Below are positions 57,630 through 64,000 of a stretch of DNA of 64,000 nt, in pieces (within the stretch, counting starts at the first letter, position 1; the number at the start of each line of letters is the position of its first letter). The notes under the pieces are model-generated. The model worked only from the letters and a program-made list of their open reading frames with translations, was not told the origin of the DNA and ran no database searches. The stretch lies in NCBI GenBank assembly GCA_910585485.1, contig CAJUEZ010000006.1:5350-69349 (forward strand), given 5' to 3'. The translations under genes were made by a program, and so were the position numbers. This stretch comes from an uncultured Clostridia bacterium. GTDB lineage: Bacteria; Bacillota; Clostridia; UBA1381.

Positions 57630-59741
57630 TTAGTTTGATTTTGAACGTTCATTCATGATGCTTTCCTGGATAGATCTCGGAACTTCGCTGTAATGTGAAG
57701 GTTCCATTGAATACTGTCCACGACCCTGTGTACCTGAACGAAGTACGGTTGCATAACCGAACATTTCCGCCAGCGGAACGTCTGCTGTTACCTGAGTAAC
57801 ACCGCCGCTGCGTGATTCTTGTGATTTAACCATGCCACGTCTTGATGAAAGGTCGCCGATAACGAAACCAAGATAGTCATCAGGAACTATAACGTTTACA
57901 AGCATGATAGGCTCCTTAATAACAGGGTCTGCCTTCTTCATACCTTCCTTGAACGCCATAGAAGCGGCAATCTTAAATGCCATTTCAGATGAGTCGACTT
58001 CATGATAAGAACCATCATAAAGTGTTGCTTTAACATCAACAACGTTATAACCTGCAAGTACACCTGACTGCATAGCGCCCTGAATACCTGCATCAACTGC
58101 CGGAATATATTCCTTAGGAATAGCACCGCCGACAATAGCGTTAACAAATTCATATCCGCCGCCCTCTTCAAGAGGTTCAAGCTTCAATAGTACGTGACCA
58201 TACTGACCCTTACCACCTGACTGACGCGCATACTTATGCTCAATGTTAACTTCTTTTCTGATTGCTTCTCTGTAAGAAACCTGAGGCTCACCAACGTTTG
58301 CCTCAACCTTAAACTCACGAAGAAGTCTGTCAACAATAATCTCAAGGTGTAATTCACCCATACCTGCGATGATTGTCTGACCTGTTTCCTCGTCTGTATA
58401 AGTCTTGAATGTTGGGTCTTCTTCCGCAAGCTTTGCAAGAGCAATACCCATCTTCTCCTGTCCTGCCTTAGTCTTAGGCTCGATAGCAACACGGATAACC
58501 GGTTCAGGGAAGTCCATAGACTCAAGGATGATAGGATGTTTTTCATCACAAAGTGTTTCTCCTGTTGTTGTGTTTGAAAGACCTACAGCAGCCGCTATAT
58601 CGCCTGAGTAAACCACATCAAGGTCCTCTCTGTGATTAGCGTGCATCTGAAGGATTCTTCCCATTCTTTCTCTCTTACCCTTGCATGAGTTCAATACGTA
58701 TGAACCCTTTGCAAGTGTACCGGAGTATACTCTGAAGAAACAAATCTTACCAACAAACGGGTCTGTCGCAATCTTGAACGCAAGAGCGGAAAACGGAGCG
58801 TCATCTGATGACGGTCTTTCGTCCTCCTCGTCTGTGTCAGGATTTACACCCTTAATGTTAGGAACGTCTGTCGGAGCAGGCATGTATTCGATAACCGCGT
58901 CAAGCAGCATCTGTACACCCTTATTTCTGTAAGCCGTTCCGCAAAGCATTGGAACAATTTCATTGTTAATAGTTGCTTTTCTTAACGCTGCTTTAAGTTC
59001 GTTAACTGAAATTTCTTCGTCGCCAAGGAACTTTTCAAGAAGAGCCTCGTCAGTTTCGCAGATAGCTTCTATCATTGCCTGACGATATTCTTCAGCTTTT
59101 TCTTTCATGTCCTCAGGAATACCTTCTTTATGGAACTTTGTACCCATTTCATCGTCGTAAATTTCAGCATCCATATTCATAAGGTCAATAATACCTACGA
59201 ATGTGTCTTCAGCGCCTATAGGAAGCTGAATTGGAACACCGTTAGCGTTAAGTCTTTCGTGAACCATATTAACAACATTGTAGAAATCAGCGCCCATAAT
59301 ATCCATCTTATTAACGAATATCATACGAGGTACGCTGTAATCGTCAGCCTGACGCCAAACTGTTTCTGACTGAGGCTCAACACCGCCCTTTGCACACATT
59401 ACTGTTACACTTCCGTCAAGAACTCTAAGAGATCTCTGAACTTCAACTGTAAAGTCAACGTGTCCCGGTGTATCAATGATGTTAATTCTGTTCTTTATAC
59501 CCTTATACGGACCTTCCTTTGGTTCCCAGAAGCATGTTGTAGCAGCAGATGTGATTGTAATACCACGCTCCTGCTCTTGTGCCATCCAGTCCATTGTAGC
59601 GCCGCCATCGTGGGTTTCACCGATTTTATGGTTAATACCTGTATAATACAGAATTCTTTCTGTAGTAGTAGTCTTACCGGCATCGATGTGAGCCATGATA
59701 CCGATATTTCTTGTATTTTCAAGTGAATATTGTCTACCCAA
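57630..59741 (-). CDS. fusA: Elongation factor G
   Basis: Translocation GTPase, 703 residues. It has [15 protein letters not shown] (G1), [10 protein letters not shown] (switch I region), DTPGHVDF (G3), [10 protein letters not shown] (G4), and the domain IV YREAIRK... and [14 protein letters not shown] loops (here [15 protein letters not shown]). The start follows AAGGAGG. Separated by 213 bases from rpsG, a gap with a large hairpin. Confidence 0.99.
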   Translation of the reverse strand: MGRQYSLENTRNIGIMAHIDAGKTTTTERILYYTGINHKIGETHDGGATMDWMAQEQERGITITSAATTCFWEPKEGPYKGIKNRINIIDTPGHVDFTVEVQRSLRVLDGSVTVMCAKGGVEPQSETVWRQADDYSVPRMIFVNKMDIMGADFYNVVNMVHERLNANGVPIQLPIGAEDTFVGIIDLMNMDAEIYDDEMGTKFHKEGIPEDMKEKAEEYRQAMIEAICETDEALLEKFLGDEEISVNELKAALRKATINNEIVPMLCGTAYRNKGVQMLLDAVIEYMPAPTDVPNIKGVNPDTDEEDERPSSDDAPFSALAFKIATDPFVGKICFFRVYSGTLAKGSYVLNSCKGKRERMGRILQMHANHREDLDVVYSGDIAAAVGLSNTTTGETLCDEKHPIILESMDFPEPVIRVAIEPKTKAGQEKMGIALAKLAEEDPTFKTYTDEETGQTIIAGMGELHLEIIVDRLLREFKVEANVGEPQVSYREAIRKEVNIEHKYARQSGGKGQYGHVLLKLEPLEEGGGYEFVNAIVGGAIPKEYIPAVDAGIQGAMQSGVLAGYNVVDVKATLYDGSYHEVDSSEMAFKIAASMAFKEGMKKADPVIKEPIMLVNVIVPDDYLGFVIGDLSSRRGMVKSQESRSGGVTQVTADVPLAEMFGYATVLRSGTQGRGQYSMEPSHYSEVPRSIQESIMNERSKSN

Positions 59742-59877
59742 AATATTTTCCTCCTTCCTTTTAGGTAATCGTTTGAATTGCGGGGGCAGTCAATAACTGC
59801 CTTTACGCAAAACAATCTTTAATTCTTTATTCAAGTTATCAATGTCTTATTTCGTGTTAGATTTAGTGCATAAGTGC

Positions 59878-59924
59878 TGTAAATACAATGCCGACGTACG
59901 TTTGTACTTCAATTTGTATTTACA
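59878..59924 (-). other. Long hairpin between rpsG and fusA
   Basis: TGTAAATACAA (59878-59888) and TTGTATTTACA (59914-59924) are perfect inverted repeats, 11 bp, around a 25-base loop that contains GTAC repeats. It may be a processing or attenuation signal in the fusA leader; no T run on the minus strand makes a simple terminator unlikely. Confidence 0.4.
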
Positions 59925-59954
59925 ATGCTTAGGTGCTGAATATCACACAAAATA

Positions 59955-60425
59955 TTACCAGCGATAGTGTGCAAACGCCTTATTAGCTTCTGCCATCTTA
60001 TGAGTATCTTCGCGCTTTTTAACTGCGCCGCCTGTACCGTTGATAGCATCCATAATTTCGTTTGCAAGTCTTTCTTTCATAGTCTTTTCGTTACGTTCTC
60101 TTGAGTAACGAGTAAGCCATCTAAGACCTAAGGTTTGACGTCTTTCAGGACGAACCTCCATAGGCACCTGATATGTCGCACCGCCGACACGTCTTGCTTT
60201 GACTTCAAGAACCGGCATGATGTTATCCATAGCTTCCTGGAATGCTTCAAGTGCGTCTTTGCCTGTTTTTTCATTTACAATTTCAAAGGCGTCATAAACG
60301 ATTTTCTGGGCAACACCCTTCTTACCGTCAAGCATAATGTTATTGATAAGCTTTGTTACAACAACATCTTTGTAAATCGGATCAGGCAGCACTTCTCTTT
60401 TTGCTATAAAACCTTTTCTTGGCAC
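59955..60425 (-). CDS. rpsG: 30S ribosomal protein S7
   Basis: Head protein of the 30S subunit that nucleates 16S 3' domain folding. The start is GTG at 60425 ([15 protein letters not shown]), placed after AAGGAGGG; this gives 156 residues, the standard length, while the upstream ATGs at 60458 are not supported. Conserved segments include [14 protein letters not shown] and [10 protein letters not shown]. Confidence 0.97.
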   Translation of the reverse strand: MPRKGFIAKREVLPDPIYKDVVVTKLINNIMLDGKKGVAQKIVYDAFEIVNEKTGKDALEAFQEAMDNIMPVLEVKARRVGGATYQVPMEVRPERRQTLGLRWLTRYSRERNEKTMKERLANEIMDAINGTGGAVKKREDTHKMAEANKAFAHYRW

Positions 60426-60592
60426 TTTACTTCCCTCCTTCATAAATTTGGAATCCATACATTGAATTCACTCATGAATATCACAGGTACTCTGAACTTA
60501 TTATTTCAAAATTCCGTCAGCGCGTATTCGAATATATACTATAATATAACCCGATATGCACTTGTGATATGCGCGTTTTTAATTACGCGGCA

Positions 60593-61012
60593 TTATTTCT
60601 TTTCCTTTGGTTTCTTGGCACCATACTTCGATCTTGACTGAAGACGGCCGTTAACACCCTGAGCGTCAAGCGTACCTCTGATGATATGGTATCTTGTACC
60701 CGGAAGGTCGCGGACTCTTCCACCTCTGATAAGCACAACGCTATGTTCCTGTAGGTTATGACCTATACCGGGAATGTAAGCTGTTACTTCTATACCGTTT
60801 GTAAGTCTTACTCTGGCAATTTTACGAAGAGCCGAGTTAGGCTTCTTAGGTGTAGCAGTTCTTACAGCTGTACAAACGCCTCTCTTTTGAGGTGAACTCT
60901 TATCTGACATCTTCTTTTTAAGAGAGTTTAAACTCTTCTGAAGAGCAGGAGCTGTAGACTTTTTCTTTGATGTCTTTCTACCCGTTCTGACCAACTGATT
61001 AAATGTAGGCAT
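60593..61012 (-). CDS. rpsL: 30S ribosomal protein S12 (Arg at the streptomycin site)
   Basis: Decoding-centre protein, 139 residues, with the Firmicutes 13-residue N-terminal insert. [13 protein letters not shown] starts it; [11 protein letters not shown] carries the normal Lys56 (Lys43 in E. coli). The other loop reads [13 protein letters not shown], with Arg101 (codon CGC, 60710-60712) where nearly all bacteria have Lys (E. coli Lys88, Bacillus Lys101). Lys88Arg is a classical streptomycin-resistance change. The gene lies 68 bases after the L7Ae-like gene. Confidence 0.98.
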   Translation of the reverse strand: MPTFNQLVRTGRKTSKKKSTAPALQKSLNSLKKKMSDKSSPQKRGVCTAVRTATPKKPNSALRKIARVRLTNGIEVTAYIPGIGHNLQEHSVVLIRGGRVRDLPGTRYHIIRGTLDAQGVNGRLQSRSKYGAKKPKEKK

Positions 61013-61080
61013 ATCGTGTTACACATCCTTTCTATAGTAGATTTTATTTATTATTCCGCGCATAGCGCGTAATAATCAAG

Positions 61081-61323
61081 TTATTTTAATACGACAGCGC
61101 AGCTTGCGCCGACTTCAATGGAACAGATGTTTCCAAGTTCCTTCATTGTTGGAACAAAGAAAAGCGGAGTATTCTTTTCCGAGATTAGTTTGTTTATTCC
61201 TTCTTTTATATGCTCGTCGCAATCCTCCGCGATAAACACTTTGCAAACCTTGTCCTCGCTTAAAGCCCTTAGAGCCTGTTTATAACCGACATGTAACTTT
61301 GCTTTTTCGGCTTCGCTAATCAT
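61081..61323 (-). CDS. L7Ae/L30e-family RNA-binding protein
   Basis: An 80-residue small ribosomal-type protein of the L7Ae/YbxF family, usually placed between rpoC and rpsL. It has the family core YKQALRALSEDKVCKVFIAEDCDEHI and ends with VGASCAVVLK. These proteins bind kink-turn RNA in Bacillus (YbxF). Here it lies first in the rpsL-rpsG-fusA block with its own promoter, far from rpoC. Confidence 0.88.
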   Translation of the reverse strand: MISEAEKAKLHVGYKQALRALSEDKVCKVFIAEDCDEHIKEGINKLISEKNTPLFFVPTMKELGNICSIEVGASCAVVLK

Positions 61324-61397
61324 GGTTTTTTCACACTCCGTATCTGAAAATTAATTGTAAACGGCGGAAAATACTGATAATACCGTCAACTTATCAG

Positions 61398-61426
61398 ATT
61401 ATATATAAAAAAGTCAAATTTGTCAA
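61398..61426 (-). promoter_or_regulatory. Promoter of the L7Ae-rpsL-rpsG-fusA operon
   Basis: TTGACA (61421-61426) and TATAAT (61398-61403) on the minus strand with 17-base spacing, both perfect. Confidence 0.9.
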
Positions 61427-61605
61427 TAGTTTTTTAAAAAATAAGAACATTTTCAATCAAAGTTACAAAATTATAAAAATGTTATAATTTCAAAACAATA
61501 TTACATGATTGTTTCGCGAAAAATACGCAGGATTTACGGCAGGTTTAAAAAACGGTAAAAACACCCAAAAATCAAGGAAAAACCTAAAAAAAACAGCAAA
61601 AACTG

Positions 61606-61634
61606 TTGACTAAAAGCAATAAAAAAGGTATAAT
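61606..61634 (+). promoter_or_regulatory. Promoter of the large secreted protein gene
   Basis: TTGACT at 61606-61611 and TATAAT at 61629-61634, 17-base spacing. The gap 61324-61752 holds this and the divergent L7Ae promoter and no gene. Confidence 0.85.
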
Positions 61635-61638
61635 ATAG

Positions 61639-61704
61639 ATAATAGATATAGTGCGCCCAAAAATGGTTCAGAGTGTTATATCTATTATTGGCGCGGAAAC
61701 GCGC
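61639..61704 (+). promoter_or_regulatory. Structured leader of the secreted protein gene
   Basis: A perfect 12-bp inverted repeat, ATAATAGATATA (61639-61650) and TATATCTATTAT (61677-61688), begins at the predicted transcript start. It is followed by GCGCG-GAAA-CGCGC (61691-61704), a GNRA hairpin. GCGCC at 61653-61657 could alternatively pair with GGCGC at 61690-61694. No known riboswitch is recognised. Confidence 0.5.
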
Positions 61705-61752
61705 GTTAGAAAGAAACACTTCAAAATAATAAATATAAGGGGAGATATATTT

Positions 61753-64000
61753 ATGAAGTTTAATAAGATGATGACGAAAATTTTATCGGCGGTATTGTTG
61801 ACGTCGATGGCAGTAACATCAATTCAGCTGCCAACATTAGCAGACATAAGTTATGCCGGACAAGCAATGTTCGATGGCATAAAAGAGGAAAATGTCAAGG
61901 ATGCTCAAGGCAGCACAGAATCAGAAGATACTGCTGCTGCCGGTGATGAGGGCAATAAAACAAAAGAAGGCGCAGAGGCTGCTCAAAATGAAGAAGCAGA
62001 GGCTGCGTCTAATAGTGGTGCAGATAACACAGAAGCAAATTCCCAAGGTGGAGCAAATACTCCATCTTCTTCTGCTGCAAGAAACACTTCCTCATCATCG
62101 TCATCAAATTACAATAACACAACTTCAAATCTTTCAAAGAAACTTGAACAGTATTCAACAGAAAATGACAGTAAGGAACTTTGCCTTGACCAGTCGTTTT
62201 CAATGTTTGAATATTTCGGCGCAAAGAAAACCTTTACTGCCACAGCCGCAAATGGTGACGGCAGCAACATTATTTGGAAAGCCGGAGAATCAAAGTATCT
62301 TTCTATATCAGAACCGGTAGTTGATGGAGATAAGAGCACAGTTGATATAACATGGGATGGAGAAACAGTTGATGATATAATAAGAACTCCGTTCTATGCG
62401 ATGCTTAAATCGGATCCGTCAGAAAAAGTTACAGGCACAGCATATCTTTTAAACGGATCGGCTCCGCAGGAGAATAACACTGAAGAAATAGCAGCGGGTT
62501 CAAAGAAAGAATTTGAATCTGAAGAAATAAAAAAACTTGTAGAGGAAATGTATGCCGAGGGTCTTACACAGGAGAATTCAATTTATGACCTGTCTTCTTT
62601 TGGTGACGGTTCCTCATCAAACACACCGGATTACAGCAAAATGTCCGATGAAGAAATATTGAAACTATTTGAAGAAAAACAAGAAGAAGAAAAAGAAGAG
62701 AAAAAGGACAAAAACGAAACAGAGAAAACAGAAGCTGATGCTGATTCAGAAAAGTCTGATAAGGTCGATACAGAAAAATCTGAAAAAGAATCAGAAAATG
62801 AAGCTATATATAATAAGGAAGAAACTCAGTCAAAGATTTCACAGGAAGAGACAAAAACAGACAAGACAACAGATGAAACAACAAACAAAACAGTTGTATC
62901 TGACAAGGTCGATGATGATACAGCTGTAACCGTAGATGACAGCGCTTCCGAAAAGAAAACAGAAGTTGTAACAAAGACGGTTAAGAAAGAAATTCAAGAA
63001 GAAGTTACAACAACAAAACAAGTTGAAACAAAAACGACAAAAACAACCACAACAGAAATTGTAAACGAAGAACCGATTATCGGAACAACAACAAAAACAG
63101 TTTATGAAGAAGTTCCTTCTACAAAAGAAATGAGAGTTGAAACAGTAGTTGACTCCGCTTATGATGAAGAGACTGGCGAAATTGTTTATACAAAGGAAGA
63201 AAAAACAATTACCGTTCCAACAACAGAAACTGTTGCAAAAGAAGAAACAGTTGAAGGAGTAATAGGAACAAATTACACAGTTCGTGAAACAGTTAACACA
63301 GAGATAGCCACAGCAGACGGTAAAACAGAAACAACAACATCAGTAAATGAATACATAACATCAGAAGAACCAACCGTCGGTACAGTAGTGGATTCGTTCA
63401 CGACATATACAGAACAGGAAATTAAAGAATATGTTGCGAAGACTGTTGATGTAGAAGTCAGCGAAGTTGTAGAACAGACTGCTAAAAATTCTACGCCTGT
63501 AATCGCAGGTACAGCTAAAGCAGATAATACAACTGTAAAAGCTTCATCAGGAAAGTCACAAGCATCAAATTCTTCAAGTATAAAGATAGCCCCTGTTGTA
63601 TCTAATTCAAATGTAAACACAAATTCTGAAATAGCTGCAGATACAAAGACAGAAGTTAAGGGCGATGAAAATCTTAGTGACGTTTTAAAAGATAACGTTA
63701 CTATGATGGATAGCGATGTGTCCATGTTTGCAGATTCTTCTGTGGACCGCTTTAAGAGAGTTGCAGTCGGAGGAACAACCGACATTTCAAGTGCAATAAG
63801 CGGAGCGACAAATATAAGAGTTATTGACTCAAGAGTTGCAACAGTTTCGGGAAATACCGTAACAGGTAAGTCTTTCGGATGCACACAGGTTATAGGTACT
63901 GTCGGTAATCAGCTTAAGATTGTGGAAGTTGAAGTATATCCGCAGGGAGCGATAGCGACACCGCAGATAAGCGCAGGACATGATCATATGCTTGCGCTGA
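61753..64000 (+). CDS. Large secreted surface protein, RCC1-like repeats beginning at the cut (partial)
   Basis: The gene starts at 61753 after GGGGAGATAT and is open to the window end, 749 codons. The N-terminal signal peptide is MKFNKMMTKILSAVLLTSMAVTSIQLPTLA. Next come a Ser/Asn/Gln-rich stretch, a globular part, a long Glu/Lys/Thr-rich region (residues about 300-600) with recurring (I/V)GT segments, a bacterial Ig-like piece (GGTTDISSAISGATNIRVIDSRVATV) and the first RCC1-like strand (PQISAGHDHMLAL). It is probably cell-surface. The C-terminus and any anchoring domain are outside the window. Confidence 0.85.
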   Translation, partial: MKFNKMMTKILSAVLLTSMAVTSIQLPTLADISYAGQAMFDGIKEENVKDAQGSTESEDTAAAGDEGNKTKEGAEAAQNEEAEAASNSGADNTEANSQGGANTPSSSAARNTSSSSSSNYNNTTSNLSKKLEQYSTENDSKELCLDQSFSMFEYFGAKKTFTATAANGDGSNIIWKAGESKYLSISEPVVDGDKSTVDITWDGETVDDIIRTPFYAMLKSDPSEKVTGTAYLLNGSAPQENNTEEIAAGSKKEFESEEIKKLVEEMYAEGLTQENSIYDLSSFGDGSSSNTPDYSKMSDEEILKLFEEKQEEEKEEKKDKNETEKTEADADSEKSDKVDTEKSEKESENEAIYNKEETQSKISQEETKTDKTTDETTNKTVVSDKVDDDTAVTVDDSASEKKTEVVTKTVKKEIQEEVTTTKQVETKTTKTTTTEIVNEEPIIGTTTKTVYEEVPSTKEMRVETVVDSAYDEETGEIVYTKEEKTITVPTTETVAKEETVEGVIGTNYTVRETVNTEIATADGKTETTTSVNEYITSEEPTVGTVVDSFTTYTEQEIKEYVAKTVDVEVSEVVEQTAKNSTPVIAGTAKADNTTVKASSGKSQASNSSSIKIAPVVSNSNVNTNSEIAADTKTEVKGDENLSDVLKDNVTMMDSDVSMFADSSVDRFKRVAVGGTTDISSAISGATNIRVIDSRVATVSGNTVTGKSFGCTQVIGTVGNQLKIVEVEVYPQGAIATPQISAGHDHMLAL

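Noticed and set aside
62669..62929. Lys/Gln-rich plus-strand frame inside the secreted protein gene
   Set aside because: A shifted reading of the Glu/Lys-rich repeats, not an independent gene.
63273..63884. 203-residue reverse-strand frame opposite the secreted protein gene
   Set aside because: It is antisense to the Thr/Glu-rich coding region; composition is complementary and no ribosome site or family is visible.
1..64000. Insertion sequences, prophage genes or integrase attachment at tRNA-Thr
   Set aside because: No transposase, integrase, terminal repeats or duplicated tRNA 3' end were seen; the gene content is core.

Overview
The window is chromosomal DNA of an AT-rich, endospore-forming member of the Firmicutes, most likely class Clostridia. 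The signs are a clostridial-type AbrB regulator with a C-terminal zinc knuckle, SpmA/SpmB, a GerK-type germinant receptor operon, a DnaD/DnaC helicase-loading pair, a type A RNase P RNA, DUF4446 beside ParAB, and strong AGGAGG ribosome sites with TTGACA/TATAAT promoters. All long genes read through under the standard bacterial code. I cannot name the genus.

Layout. 1-5.8 kb (minus): truA (cut by the window edge), the ECF transporter energising module ecfA1-ecfA2-ecfT, and queD-queC-queF with tyrA. 6-9 kb (minus): gapdh, an orphan BlaI-type repressor and an rsmF-like rRNA methyltransferase. 9-12.2 kb (minus): asd-dapA-dapB behind a lysine riboswitch. 12.2-13.7 kb: a secreted CAP-domain protein, tRNA-Thr(GGT), a compact structured RNA and a possible tiny gene. 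13.7-18.6 kb (minus): pgk-tpiA-gpmI with a transglutaminase gene, broken by one in-frame TGA, wedged in. 18.6-22.1 kb: spmA-spmB (minus), then a methyltransferase, queE and folE (plus), so all five enzymes from GTP to preQ1 lie in the window. 22-30 kb (minus): rpoB-rpoC, then a probable noncoding RNA unit. 30-38.8 kb: dnaD, a secreted protein, a lipoprotein, then dnaA-dnaN-MBL-hemZ-dnaC (minus) with an origin-like unwinding region between dnaA and dnaN. 39-43.7 kb: ppk, an SDR, rnpB, nif3 and trmK. 43.7-44.2 kb: a dense DnaA-box array. 44.2-48.2 kb (minus): parA-parB-DUF4446-coiled-coil-serS, with parS sites at the parA promoter. 48.3-56 kb (plus): gerKA-KB-KC and a tiny membrane protein, a SLOG protein, coaBC, holB, abrB. 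56-61.3 kb (minus): L7Ae-like, rpsL, rpsG, fusA, tuf. 61.75 kb to the end (plus): start of a large secreted protein heading into RCC1-like repeats.

The most notable points are these. The replication origin appears split: a DnaA-box array lies about 5 kb upstream of dnaA and a DUE/DnaA-trio-like region lies between dnaA and dnaN. ParB sites abut the parA promoter. The str operon is broken into rpoBC and rpsL-tuf blocks about 31 kb apart. Ribosomal protein S12 carries Arg at the streptomycin-resistance position (K88R in E. coli numbering). The transglutaminase has TGA exactly where its motif wants Trp. The gerKB start site lies in a long, switchable RNA hairpin.
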